Below, one piece after another: positions 50,503-59,042 of a DNA stretch of 64,000 nucleotides. The stretch is from Acidimicrobiales bacterium (lineage in GTDB: Bacteria; Actinomycetota; Acidimicrobiia; Acidimicrobiales; Poriferisodalaceae), in NCBI GenBank assembly GCA_009843525.1, contig VYDH01000030.1:124001-188000 (forward strand), given 5' to 3'. The notes under the pieces are model-generated. The model did no database searches, was not told where the DNA came from, and saw nothing but the letters and a program-made list of their open reading frames with translations. Position 1 is the stretch's first letter; each line of letters opens with the position of its first letter. A program made the position numbers and the translations under genes.

Positions 50503-51276
50503 ATGCTGCGACTCACGTTCTTGCTGCGGCGCAAGAAGGGCATGACCCGGGCCGAGATGCAGGACTACTGGCTGAACGTGCACGGCCCGCTGGTGGTATC
50601 GCATTCGGCCACGGCCAAGTTCCTGCGCTATGTGCAGGTGCACACCACCAGCGACGACCACAGCCGCCTGCCGGGCCGGCGCGGCGAGATGGAAGAGCCC
50701 TATGACGGGGTTGCCGAGGTCTGGTGGGAATCGAAGGAAGCAATGCTCGCCGCCATGCGCACCGACGGGGGGCGCGAGTTCGACCGGGCGCTGGTGGAGG
50801 ACGAGCTCAACTTCGCAGACATCGAGAACTCCTCCGCGTACTACTGCTACGAGTACCCGCAGGTGAACCCGACGCCGGAGAACATCGTGGCCACCGAGCG
50901 GTCCAGCCTGGTCAAGCTGTACTTCAGCTTCCGCCACCTGCCGTCGCTCAGCATCGACGAGGCGCAGTGGTACTGGCGCACGCACCACGGCCCGATCATC
51001 CGGCGGCAGGCCCAATCGTCGGGCATCCTGCGCTACCAGCAGGTGCACGCCGACGAGCACTCCTTCACTGCAGCCGTCAACCGCTCACGAGGATCGCAGG
51101 TGGAGCCCTACACGGGCCATGCCGAGGTCTGGATGGACCGCAGCGCCATGGGCAACGCGATCCCCGAGAACCGGGCAGCGTCGCGCCGGGCGTATGAGGA
51201 CGAGGCCAACTTCATCGACTTCGGCCGCTCGGTGATGTTCCTGGCCAAAGAGCACGTGATGGTCGACCACCGCTGA
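50503..51276 (+). CDS. Tandem EthD-domain protein
   Basis: 257 aa from an ATG at 50503 with a GGAGGAGG site. Two EthD-like alpha/beta barrel repeats: first MLRLTFLLRRKKGMTRAEMQDYW with HGPLV; second KLYFSFRHLPSLSIDEAQWYW with HHGPI and LRYQQVH. EthD proteins are small dimeric accessory proteins for cytochrome P450 and other catabolic operons; a duplication within one chain may mimic the dimer. Function unknown. Confidence 0.85.
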   Translation: MLRLTFLLRRKKGMTRAEMQDYWLNVHGPLVVSHSATAKFLRYVQVHTTSDDHSRLPGRRGEMEEPYDGVAEVWWESKEAMLAAMRTDGGREFDRALVEDELNFADIENSSAYYCYEYPQVNPTPENIVATERSSLVKLYFSFRHLPSLSIDEAQWYWRTHHGPIIRRQAQSSGILRYQQVHADEHSFTAAVNRSRGSQVEPYTGHAEVWMDRSAMGNAIPENRAASRRAYEDEANFIDFGRSVMFLAKEHVMVDHR

Positions 51277-51309
51277 GCGTCGGAGACACTCGCCCGGCTG
51301 TCGTACCGG

Positions 51310-52929
51310 CTAGGTGTGGTCTTGGCGGCGGACCACGAAGAACCAGGTGAGGGCGAACGACAGCACCACCAAGATCACGCTCATCAGCCCAGCCTCGGCG
51401 ATGAACGCGTCTTCGAACGAGCCGAAGATGCGGGTGGTCAGCGTGGAGAAGTCCAGCGGCGACACGAACAGGCTGATCGGCAGCTCCTTCATCACCGACA
51501 GCAGCACCAGCCCCCCGGCCGCGCCGAGCGCGGGACCCATCACCGGCATGTCCACGGTGAAGAAGCGGCGCACCGGGCCGGCCCCGAGCAGCCGGGCGGA
51601 GTCGTGCAGCCGGTCGGGCACGCTGCGCACCGCCACGACGCTGATGCCCATCGCCAGCGACCCGAAACGCACGATGTAGGCGAAGATCAGCAGCACGGTG
51701 GTGTCGCCGAGCAGCTCCAGCACCATGTCGGTCCGCAGGACCCAGAAGCGCATCGACAGCGCAATCAGCAGCCCGGGCAGCGCGAAGGTGCTGATGACCA
51801 CGGCGTGCGCGAGCGACCCGGTGCGGGACCGGTGCCGTCCCACCAGCATGGCGATGGGCAGCACTGCCGCCACCGAGATGGCGGCAGCCACCACGCTCAC
51901 CCACACGGTGTTGAAGGTGGCGTCGGCGATGCTGCCGTAGTCGACCGCGAGCGCCCGCTCGCCGGTCACCGAGCGCAGCACGCCCCGTTGCGCCCAGTCC
52001 ACCAGCGCGATGAAGGGCGCGGCCACGCTCGCGAACACGGTCAGCCCGACCGCCGCGACGGCGGCGGGCCTCCAGCGACCCAGGCGATAGTCGAGGGGCC
52101 GGTTCGAGCCTGAGCGAGCACCGTCGGGCAGCCGGCGGGAGAACCACCGCTCGGCCAGCACCACTGCCGCTGCCAGCACCAGCAGCATCAGGCTGAGCGC
52201 CAGCGCCACTGGCGGGTTGGCCAGGTGGTTCGTGGCGATGGCGCGGGTCAGCGTGTCATAGCGCATCAGCTGCACGGCACCGAAATCGCTCAGCGTGTAC
52301 AGGAACACCAGCAGCGTGCCCGCCCCGATGGCGGTGCCTGCGTGGGGCAGGCAGATGCGGCGGAACACCGCGAAGGCACTGTCGCCGAGCATCCGGGCGC
52401 TCTCTTCGAGGCTGCCGGGGAGCTGCCGCAGCCGGGCGGCGACCGGCAGGTACACGTAGGGGTAGGTCATCAGCAGCAGCACCAGCCAGGCGCCGAAGAA
52501 GCCGCGCAGCTCGGGCACCGTGGTGATGCCGATGTAGGCGAGCAGATCGTTGGCCAGACCGCCCGGGTTGAGCGTGCGGATGAACGCCGCCGCGCCCACG
52601 AAGGTCGGGTACACGAGCGGCAGCGGCAGCAGCACCCGCCACAGCCGGCGCAGCGGCAGGTCGGTGCGGGCGGTGAGCCATGCCAGGCCGGTGCCCAGCA
52701 CCAGCGCGCATGCCGAGACCGAGACGGCGAGCCGCAGCGAGCGCCACAGCGGGCCCAGCGTGCGTGCGCTCCACAGCAAGCCGTCGGGGCCGGTGCCGTC
52801 GCGCAGTGCCCGGTACACCAGGTAGACGCCGGGGAAGGCGAACAGGAATGCCAGCGCCACGCCGGCGAGGCGCAGCGCCGGCGGTGCCGTGCTGCGCCGT
52901 CGCCGGGTGGCGGCGGTCATCTCAGCCAC
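51310..52929 (-). CDS. Ferric-iron type ABC transporter permease (FbpB-like)
   Basis: 539 aa with two binding-protein-dependent permease halves and about 12 helices. EAA-loop signatures are visible near LEESARMLGDSAFAVFRRICLP and LHDSARLLGAGPVRRFFTVDMP, one per half, matching FbpB/SfuB/AfuB-like permeases for Fe3+ (and similar for thiamine). The gene follows its binding-protein gene by 27 nt, but no ATPase is adjacent; the MalK-type ATPase at 59043 belongs to a sugar-type class. It probably shares an ATPase encoded elsewhere. Confidence 0.9.
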   Translation of the reverse strand: MAEMTAATRRRRSTAPPALRLAGVALAFLFAFPGVYLVYRALRDGTGPDGLLWSARTLGPLWRSLRLAVSVSACALVLGTGLAWLTARTDLPLRRLWRVLLPLPLVYPTFVGAAAFIRTLNPGGLANDLLAYIGITTVPELRGFFGAWLVLLLMTYPYVYLPVAARLRQLPGSLEESARMLGDSAFAVFRRICLPHAGTAIGAGTLLVFLYTLSDFGAVQLMRYDTLTRAIATNHLANPPVALALSLMLLVLAAAVVLAERWFSRRLPDGARSGSNRPLDYRLGRWRPAAVAAVGLTVFASVAAPFIALVDWAQRGVLRSVTGERALAVDYGSIADATFNTVWVSVVAAAISVAAVLPIAMLVGRHRSRTGSLAHAVVISTFALPGLLIALSMRFWVLRTDMVLELLGDTTVLLIFAYIVRFGSLAMGISVVAVRSVPDRLHDSARLLGAGPVRRFFTVDMPVMGPALGAAGGLVLLSVMKELPISLFVSPLDFSTLTTRIFGSFEDAFIAEAGLMSVILVVLSFALTWFFVVRRQDHT

Positions 52930-52956
52930 CTGATCGGGCCGGTGTCAGGACCGGTG

Positions 52957-54087
52957 TCACTCGTTCAGGATGCCGCTGGCCTCGATGATCTCGGTGGACC
53001 GGGCGAATCCCTCGCCGAGCGAGTCGAAGTCGATGCTTCCGACCTCTGGGCCGACGAGTGCGGGCAGGACATCGGCCGGAGCGACCCCTGCAGCCAGCGG
53101 GTACTCGAGGGTCTCGCTGCTGAAGTACTGCTGCACCGGTGCGCTCAGCAGGTAGGCGATGAAGTCGTTGGCTGCGGCCGTGTGCTCGCTGGCGGCCGTC
53201 ACGGTGGCAGCGGTGATGATGAGCAGCGAGCCGATGTCGGAGCCGGCGAAGTCCCAGTTCGCGGCCCGGTGGCCGTCGCCGATGGCCTCGGCCACTTGGT
53301 ACTGGTAGTAGTGGTTCACGAGGCCCATGTCGATCTCGCCGCGGCCGGCGGCCTCCACGATGGACCGGTTGTTGGGGTAGTAGCGGGCGTCGTTGGCCAC
53401 CATGCCGTCGAGCCAGTGCGTGACCGCGTCGTCGCCGTGCTGGTGGCGGAAGACCGTGAACCAGTCCACGAAGGAGCCGTTGGTGGCCGGGATCGCCACC
53501 CGGCCGCGGTAGCGCTCGTCGGTGAGGTCGAAGACCGACGCCGGCAGCTCGTCGCCGGCGACGTTGTCGAGGTTGTAGACGAGCACGCGCTTGCGACCGG
53601 TGAACCCGACCCAGGTGCGAGTGCCGGAACGGTTCTCGCCGTCGACGAGATCGGCGACGCTTGCGTCGACGTTGCCGAGCAGGCCCTTGTTCTCCAGGAA
53701 GCCCACGGGTCCGGGCGAGCGAGACAGGAACACGTCAGCGCTGGTGCGGTCGCCTTCTTCGGCCAGCAGCAGCGCCAGGTCGGTCGAGGCGCCCCAGCGG
53801 ACTGCCACATCAACGCCGGTCTCGCACTCGAACGCGTCCAGCACGGGCTGGATCAGGTTCTCGGTGCGACCGGAATAGACGGTGAGCTGCCGTTCACCGG
53901 CATCGGCGCATTCACCGTCGTAGATCGCCGCCGCAGGGCCTTCCAGCGTGCGCGCAGACCCGCAAGCGCTGGCGATCAGGGCGGCGCTGGTGGCGAGCAC
54001 CGCCAGGCGGGTCAATCGTCTGCGCCGACTCGACGGCCGAGGCGCAGACGGAGGCGGCGGGGCGGAGGGGATTGGTGGCGTGAGCAT
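52957..54087 (-). CDS. Iron ABC transporter substrate-binding lipoprotein (FbpA-like)
   Basis: 376 aa. Lipoprotein signal (ATSAALIASAC lipobox) after a short Pro/Ser-rich N-terminus, then an FbpA-type periplasmic-binding fold: RQLTVYSGRTENLIQPVLDA, a SADVFLSRSPGPVGFLENKG block, and RSIVEAAGRGEIDMGLVNHYYQYQ. The last contains the tandem tyrosines that bind Fe3+ in FbpA. Cotranscribed with the permease downstream. A strong leaderless promoter and a possible IdeR half-site lie just upstream. Iron uptake is the likely role. Confidence 0.9.
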   Translation of the reverse strand: MLTPPIPSAPPPPSAPRPSSRRRRLTRLAVLATSAALIASACGSARTLEGPAAAIYDGECADAGERQLTVYSGRTENLIQPVLDAFECETGVDVAVRWGASTDLALLLAEEGDRTSADVFLSRSPGPVGFLENKGLLGNVDASVADLVDGENRSGTRTWVGFTGRKRVLVYNLDNVAGDELPASVFDLTDERYRGRVAIPATNGSFVDWFTVFRHQHGDDAVTHWLDGMVANDARYYPNNRSIVEAAGRGEIDMGLVNHYYQYQVAEAIGDGHRAANWDFAGSDIGSLLIITAATVTAASEHTAAANDFIAYLLSAPVQQYFSSETLEYPLAAGVAPADVLPALVGPEVGSIDFDSLGEGFARSTEIIEASGILNE

Positions 54088-54095
54088 GGCGCCGC

Positions 54096-54135
54096 ACTAT
54101 AGCCACAGTTTCCGAAGATTGTAAAGTTCACCTAA
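54096..54135 (-). promoter_or_regulatory. Promoter of the iron-transport operon, leaderless
   Basis: TTTACA (54120-54125, minus strand) and TATAGT (54096-54101) are separated by 18 nt; the ATG at 54087 is 8 nt downstream of the -10, so transcription would start at or near the start codon. TTAGGT (54130-54135), a half-site of the DtxR/IdeR consensus, lies just upstream of the -35 box. The half-site alone is weak evidence for iron regulation. Confidence 0.55.
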
Positions 54136-54223
54136 CGAACGATGTGGAGCACCCTGTTCAGATCGCCAGTGCCATGGGCGGAGAATCGGTTTGTGTAGCG
54201 TGGAGGCGTGGCCCTAGGGTCAC

Positions 54224-54295
54224 TGGTGGATCTCGACGGAATCGAACCGTCCGAGGAGGGCTATCACACCGGCTCGGCGCACCAGCGCGAGACCC
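54224..54295 (-). other. tRNA-like cloverleaf with abnormal D and anticodon arms (CCA encoded)
   Basis: On the minus strand GGGTCTC (54289-54295) pairs with GAGATCC (54228-54234) in a 7-bp acceptor stem, with discriminator A and CCA (54224-54227). T arm GACGG-TTCGATT-CCGTC is intact. D arm reads GCTGGTGCGCCGAGC or, alternatively, the 4-bp stem GCGC-TGGT-GCGC; the anticodon stem does not form with normal length. Total is 72 nt including CCA. It may be a decayed tRNA or a tRNA-like RNA with a non-standard function. Confidence 0.5.
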
Positions 54296-54297
54296 AC

Positions 54298-54327
54298 GAG
54301 AGCCGCACTCTTCGGGGTGCGGCTCTC
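54298..54327. terminator. Strong hairpin downstream of the SDR gene
   Basis: GAGAGCCGCAC-TCTTCGGG-GTGCGGCTCTC, an 11-bp perfect stem, lies 46 nt past the stop of the SDR gene (minus strand) and only 2 nt before the tRNA-like element. No T-tract follows in either direction. It could terminate the SDR transcript or be a leader structure of the tRNA-like RNA. Confidence 0.55.
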
Positions 54328-54372
54328 GTCATGCTGGCAGGCCCAACTTCGTTGGCTCTCATTATTTTTCGT

Positions 54373-55359
54373 TCAGGCGAAGCGCAGGGGATCGGCGGCG
54401 CTCCAGTCGACGGGCTGCTCGTCGAGGTTGAGCGCGAGCTGGTGCCAGACCAGCTCGACCGCCGGCGGACCCACCGGGTCGGTCTCGGCGGCAGCGTTCA
54501 CCATCAGCTCGTACATGGCGCCGTCGGTCTCGTCGGTGGGTCGAGACAGCAACTCCATGAACGCCTCGGCCATCTCGCAGGGCTCCAGCATCCGTGGCTG
54601 CCAGCGCCCGAAGACCCGCTCGTTGCCGGCGTACTCGTTGGTCATGCCGGTGCGCACGAACGGCAGCAGCAGCGTGAAGCAGGTGACGAGGTCGGCGCTG
54701 CGGCCCAGGTTCACCTTGAGCACCTTGGGAAGCTGCAGCACGGCCCAGTTGCTGAGCGCGTAGCCGGGCACTGCCGGGCCCGGATCGACGGCTTGTCGCG
54801 ATGACACGTACACAATCTGCGCCTGCTCGCCTGCATACACCGCCTCGCCCGCCCACAGGTGGGTCGATGCCAGGAAGCCGTCGACCTTGGTGTCGAGCAC
54901 CAACCGTGACTGCTCCAGGTTCTCGATGAAGGCCTGGCGCACCCGGGCCCGCCTCAGCGATGAGGACTCGCCCTCGACTGGCCGCAGGGTGCGGCCGAGG
55001 TTGTAGCCGGACTCGGTCAGCCCGGAGTTGCAGATCACCAGATTCGGCGGCAGGCCGCCCATCTGGTCGATGACGTAGCTGCGGATGGCCCACAGGTCTC
55101 GCAGGTTGGTGACGTCGGCCTGCACGGGGAAGGCATGCACGCCCTCGTCGCGCAGGCGATCGACCAGGTCGAACCCGTCTTCGTAGCTGCGATGGAAGTG
55201 AATGCCAACGCTCTCAGCACCATTGAGACCAGTGCTGAGTGCCATCGCCTGGCCGATGCCGCCGTCCTTGCCGGCACCGGTGATGAGCACGCGTCTGCCC
55301 TCTACGCCGCCGCGCAGCGCATCGAAGCGGAACCTGTCGGTGGGCGCGGTGTACGTCAT
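54373..55359 (-). CDS. SDR-family oxidoreductase, atypical active site
   Basis: 328 aa from the ATG at 55359. Rossmann fold with RRVLITGAGKDGGIGQAMAL, then VICNSG in the usual NAG position, and YVSSRQAVDPGPAVPGYALS, where the motif YxxxK reads YALSN (Lys replaced by Asn). The overall length is longer than classical SDRs (328 versus about 250). It is upstream of the crotonase gene at 127 nt. Function unknown; may have lost normal dehydrogenase chemistry. Confidence 0.8.
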   Translation of the reverse strand: MTYTAPTDRFRFDALRGGVEGRRVLITGAGKDGGIGQAMALSTGLNGAESVGIHFHRSYEDGFDLVDRLRDEGVHAFPVQADVTNLRDLWAIRSYVIDQMGGLPPNLVICNSGLTESGYNLGRTLRPVEGESSSLRRARVRQAFIENLEQSRLVLDTKVDGFLASTHLWAGEAVYAGEQAQIVYVSSRQAVDPGPAVPGYALSNWAVLQLPKVLKVNLGRSADLVTCFTLLLPFVRTGMTNEYAGNERVFGRWQPRMLEPCEMAEAFMELLSRPTDETDGAMYELMVNAAAETDPVGPPAVELVWHQLALNLDEQPVDWSAADPLRFA

Positions 55360-55486
55360 GGCGTTGCTCCTCGTTGAGCGACGGGCTGATGTGTCGGAAT
55401 CTGCCAGTTGAGCTCCCGGCCGGACGGCCGGTGCCGACCGCGAGTCTGCCCTACGCCAAGACCGGGGAAGTACGCCTTTGGCCCGG

Positions 55487-56245
55487 CTAGCGGCCGGTCC
55501 AGACCGGGTCGCGCTTCTCGACGAACGCCCGCGGGCCCTCCAGGAAGTCCTCGGTGCCGAGGATGTTGCGGAAGTGATCCTTGGTGATCTCCCAGCCGTC
55601 ATCCTCGGAGCGGGCATGACTCTCCAGCACCACGGCGCGGCTCTCGCGCACGGCCTTGGGAGCATTCGCGATGATCCGATCGGCGAGTGCCATCGCGGCG
55701 GGCACCACCTCGCCCTCGGCGGCCATCTCGTTGACCAGGCCGAGCTGGTACGCCCGCTCGGCCGAGATCGGGTCGCCCGTCATGGCCAGCTCCAGCGCCA
55801 CGTTGCGGCCCACCACCTGCGGCAGGCGGAACAGCCCGCCCGCGGCGGCCACGAGCGACCGCTTCACCTCGGGAATGCCGAAGCGGGCCCGGGGCGAGGC
55901 CACCACCAGGTCGCACGACAGCACGATCTCGAGGCCGCCCGCCAGCGCGGCGCCGTCCACTGCGGCGATCAGCGGCTTGGTGCGGGGGTAGCGGGCCAGG
56001 CCGGCGAAACCGCCCTTTTCTGTCTCGATGGGTTTCTTGGCGGCGACCGACTTCAGGTCGGCCCCGGCGCTGAACACCGTGCCGGTGCCGGCCAGGATGC
56101 CGACCCACACTTCGGGATCGGCCTCGAAGGTGTCGAGATGGGCTTCCATCTCCGATGACACCTCGTGGCTGATGGCATTGCGGGCTTCGGGCCGGTTCAG
56201 CGTGAAGATCGCCACCCGCCCCTGGACTTCGTAATCAACGACCAT
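55487..56245 (-). CDS. Enoyl-CoA hydratase/isomerase (crotonase) family protein
   Basis: 252 aa. Crotonase motifs: FTLNRPEARNAISHEVSSEM, the oxyanion-hole region TGTVFSAGADLKSVAAK and DGAALAGGLEIVLSCDLVVA, then ARFGIPEVKRSLVAAAGGLFR. C-terminal EDFLEGPRAFVEKRDPVWTG is standard. It acts on an enoyl-CoA, with the precise substrate open. A half-copy of the palindromic repeat lies directly upstream of the start region, between this gene and the GlpD gene. Confidence 0.93.
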   Translation of the reverse strand: MVVDYEVQGRVAIFTLNRPEARNAISHEVSSEMEAHLDTFEADPEVWVGILAGTGTVFSAGADLKSVAAKKPIETEKGGFAGLARYPRTKPLIAAVDGAALAGGLEIVLSCDLVVASPRARFGIPEVKRSLVAAAGGLFRLPQVVGRNVALELAMTGDPISAERAYQLGLVNEMAAEGEVVPAAMALADRIIANAPKAVRESRAVVLESHARSEDDGWEITKDHFRNILGTEDFLEGPRAFVEKRDPVWTGR

Positions 56246-56272
56246 CGGGCCAATCTAAAGAGTGGTGCAGCT

Positions 56273-56303
56273 AAGTGCGCCCGCTGTGGAGGCGGCAGGT
56301 TGC
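56273..56303. repeat. Half-copy of the palindromic intergenic repeat
   Basis: AAGTGCGCCCGCTGTGGAGG followed by CGGCAGG matches the left arm of the elements at 15191 and 60224. The right arm is absent. It ends exactly at the GlpD stop, so it forms the intergenic spacer. Confidence 0.75.
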
Positions 56304-58148
56304 TCAGCGGCGGATGTCGGGGGCGCCTAGGCGGGCTGCATCGGCGGTCTGGTCGTCGGGCCGGGTCTGGCTGTCGCGCTCGGCCTCCACTCGTGCGTGG
56401 TAGTGCCACACCTCGCGCTCGACGGCCTCGGGAGTCCAGCCGAGCTCGGCGCCCATCAGTTCGGCCGTGTCCTGCGCGGCGTCGACGCCCCGGTCCCACG
56501 ACTCCACTGACAGTCGCGTCCGCCGGGTCAGCACGTCATCGAGATGCAGTGCCCCCTCATGGCGCACTGCGTGGACCACCTCGGCACGCAGGTACGGCAG
56601 TCCCTCGGCCAGGGGCCGGCCCAGGTCGGGCTGGGCGGCGATCAACTCGAGCACCTCGTCGATCCGGTCACCGTGGCGGTCGAGCAGGTGCGCGGCCGTG
56701 GCGCGGCTCAGGCCCACCCGGGCACCGAGCTCGTCGTGACGCCGTCGCCGCTCCTCGTAGCCATCGGCACCCACGAGCGGCGTGACCAGCGTGGCGGATC
56801 GGCGCGCGGCAGCGTCACGGCGGCGGCCGGGGAGCCGAGGCGCCGTGTGGCCCCGCGCCTCCCACACCTCGCCGAGCGCCAGCTCGACCGTGTCGGCCGC
56901 CATCACCCGGTAGGTCGTGTACTTGCCGCCCGCAACCGAGACCAGTCCCGGCGCCACCCGGGTGATCGCATGCTCGCGGCTCAGCTTGGCCGACTGCTCA
57001 GCCGAGTCGGGGGCATCGCCGGCCACCAGCGGGCGCAGGCCGGCATAGACGCCGCAGATGTCGTCGCGGCTGATCGGGCGGGCCAGCACACTGTTGAGGC
57101 GTTCGAGCAGCAGGTCGATGTCGGCGCTGCTGGCGGCGGGGTGGGCGTAGTCGAGATCCCAGTCGCTGTCGGTGGTGCCGATGATCCAGCGCTCGCCCCA
57201 GGGCACCACGAACAGCACGCTGGGAGGCGTGGGAACGATGAGCCCGCACTGCAGGTCGATCCGATCCCGCGGCACCAGCAGGTGGATTCCCTTCGATGCA
57301 CGGATCCGGGTGCGGGACCCGTCGGGGGACTGGGCGCCACGGTCGGCAAGCTGCTCGATCTGGCTCGTCCACACGCCGGTGGCGTTGATCACCGCGTCGG
57401 CGTCGAGCTTGAAGGTGCTACCGGTCTCGCCGCAGTGCGCGATGACCCCGCGGACGGCACCGTCGGCAACCACCAGCTCCTGCACGCGGGTGGAGGTGAG
57501 GATGCGTGCACCATGGGCGGCAGCAGTGCGGGCGATGGCCACCACCAGTCGGGCGTCGTCGGTCTGGCCGTCCCAATAGGTGATGGCGCCCCGCACGACA
57601 CCGGCGTCGAGGCCGGGTGCCAGGCGATGGGTGCCGCGCTTGCCGAGGTGCCGGTGCGAGCCATGGGCGTGGAGCCCCCGACCGGCCATCGCGCTGTACA
57701 GCGCGATGCCGAGCCCGGTGCGCAGCCGTTCCCGCCAGCCCCGCCGGATCGGGTACAGGAACTGGACGGGGCGCACGAGGTGCGGCGCCAGCCGGCCCAG
57801 CAGCAGGCGGCGCTCGGTGAGCGACTCGCGCACCAGGCCGAACTCGAGGCGTTGCAGGTAGCGCAGGCCCCCGTGTATCAGCTTCGATGAACGGCTCGAG
57901 GTGCCCGACGCCAGGTCACGCTGCTCCAGCAGGGCCACGCTGTGACCGCGCAGCGCCAAGTCGAGCGCGCAGCCGGCTCCGGTGACACCGCCGCCGATGA
58001 CCACCACGTCGACGCCGCCGTCACCCTGCTCGCCGCTGAGCTCGTCGAGCCACGCAGCACGCTGCGCCGGCCCCAGCCGGCTGTCACCGGCAGCGTCGGA
58101 CTCTCGTGACTCAGCCTTGCCGTCGCCGGTCACGGCAGGTTCATTCAC
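56304..58148 (-). CDS. glpD: Glycerol-3-phosphate dehydrogenase (FAD-dependent, GlpD)
   Basis: 614 aa. FAD-binding GxGxxG in VVVIGGGVTGAGCALDLALR at about residue 50, followed by LEQRDLASGTSSRSSKLIHG and GLRYLQRLEFGLVRE (typical of GlpD). GAITYWDGQTDDARLV and IRASKGIHLLVPRDRI match the central region; the C-terminal domain has LLDRHGDRIDEVLEL and PYLRAEVVHAVRHEGALHLDD (DAO_C). It oxidises glycerol 3-phosphate to dihydroxyacetone phosphate at the membrane. Its neighbour cluster handles a sugar-like compound, and glycerol could be a by-product there. Confidence 0.95.
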   Translation of the reverse strand: MNEPAVTGDGKAESRESDAAGDSRLGPAQRAAWLDELSGEQGDGGVDVVVIGGGVTGAGCALDLALRGHSVALLEQRDLASGTSSRSSKLIHGGLRYLQRLEFGLVRESLTERRLLLGRLAPHLVRPVQFLYPIRRGWRERLRTGLGIALYSAMAGRGLHAHGSHRHLGKRGTHRLAPGLDAGVVRGAITYWDGQTDDARLVVAIARTAAAHGARILTSTRVQELVVADGAVRGVIAHCGETGSTFKLDADAVINATGVWTSQIEQLADRGAQSPDGSRTRIRASKGIHLLVPRDRIDLQCGLIVPTPPSVLFVVPWGERWIIGTTDSDWDLDYAHPAASSADIDLLLERLNSVLARPISRDDICGVYAGLRPLVAGDAPDSAEQSAKLSREHAITRVAPGLVSVAGGKYTTYRVMAADTVELALGEVWEARGHTAPRLPGRRRDAAARRSATLVTPLVGADGYEERRRRHDELGARVGLSRATAAHLLDRHGDRIDEVLELIAAQPDLGRPLAEGLPYLRAEVVHAVRHEGALHLDDVLTRRTRLSVESWDRGVDAAQDTAELMGAELGWTPEAVEREVWHYHARVEAERDSQTRPDDQTADAARLGAPDIRR

Positions 58149-58180
58149 TGTTCAGCCGCTCTGCGAAATGCCCGCCCTGC

Positions 58181-58942
58181 TTAGGCGAACTCGTGGGGCA
58201 GGTGGCGGCGGGCCGCCCAGCCGAACAGGATCCAGCCGAAGTCGCCCTCAGTGAGGTTGCGCTGCGCGATGCGTGCCTCCTCGGCGGAGATCGGGATGCC
58301 GCGGGTGGCCTTCATCTGCACTTCAGCCACGCGTTCCGCGAGCACGAACCAGCCCACCGCGTCGGCCGGGCTGGCTCCCACCGTGAGCAGCCCGTGGTTG
58401 GCAAGAATCACCGTGCGGCAGTCGCCGAGGGCAGCGGCGATGCGCTTGCCGCCGTCGGTGGAGAGGACCTGCACTTCCCCGTCGTCGAAGAGTGCGTGGT
58501 CTTCGAAGAAGCAGGTCGCCTCCTGGTTGATCGGTTCGATCATCCGCCGTTCAGCCGAGAACGGCGTGCCCCACTGGGTGTGGGTATGGGCAGCGGCGCC
58601 GATGTCGGGCCGGGCCTCGTGGATGGGGTGATGTATGTGGTAGGCGGCGTTGTTGATGGTTGCAGGCCTGCCTTGCTGGTCGGCGGCGGTGCCGTCGGGC
58701 GCCAGCAGCACGAGGTCGTCGACCGTCGCTCGTTCGAAAGGCACGCCGTACCGCAGCAGCCACATGTGGTCCGGCTGCAGCGGGTCGCGGCAGGTGATGT
58801 GGCCGTCGCCCAACTCGCCCCAGCGGAGCGTTCCGAACAGGCGGTATGCCTGGGCCAGGTCGGCCAGCAGGCGGGAGCGCTCGGCGTGCGGGTCGGTCTC
58901 GAACGGCTCGGCGGTCTCGGTGGCAGGGTCGCAAGCATTCAC
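58181..58942 (-). CDS. Class II aldolase/adducin family protein
   Basis: 253 aa. Adducin/aldolase II fold with metal-binding histidines in AAHTHTQWGTPFSA and ANHGLLTVGASPADA, and substrate residues in GDGHITCRDP. It resembles L-fuculose/ribulose-phosphate aldolases and related lyases, but Arg/Glu spacing suggests the 'class II aldolase/adducin domain' group whose members can be decarboxylases or lyases. Located 33 nt upstream of glpD on the same strand and near the sugar ABC genes. Confidence 0.9.
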   Translation of the reverse strand: MNACDPATETAEPFETDPHAERSRLLADLAQAYRLFGTLRWGELGDGHITCRDPLQPDHMWLLRYGVPFERATVDDLVLLAPDGTAADQQGRPATINNAAYHIHHPIHEARPDIGAAAHTHTQWGTPFSAERRMIEPINQEATCFFEDHALFDDGEVQVLSTDGGKRIAAALGDCRTVILANHGLLTVGASPADAVGWFVLAERVAEVQMKATRGIPISAEEARIAQRNLTEGDFGWILFGWAARRHLPHEFA

Positions 58943-59042
58943 TCCGCGAATTCTGCCACGCCCGCGGTGCGCCGGATACGTCCGTAATCGCTTGCGGACT
59001 AGCCTCGGCTACGCAGGACTGTGCGCCTGAAATGGGGGTCTC

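Noticed and set aside
52225..54102. Long plus-strand frame (625 aa) opposite the iron-transport genes
   Set aside because: Antisense shadow. The real FbpA/FbpB-like proteins on the other strand have clear motifs.
54224..54295. Selenocysteine tRNA (selC)
   Set aside because: The element is 72 nt with a 7+5 acceptor/T-stem and no long variable arm; selC has about 95 nt and an 8-bp acceptor with a 5-bp T stem.
54208..54804. 198-codon plus frame starting VDLDGIEPSEEG
   Set aside because: The DGIEPS phrase is the well-known antisense translation of a tRNA T arm; the frame covers the tRNA-like element and then the antisense of the SDR gene.
56544..57890. Plus-strand frame (448 aa) opposite glpD
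   Set aside because: Shadow of glpD, with no recognisable domain.
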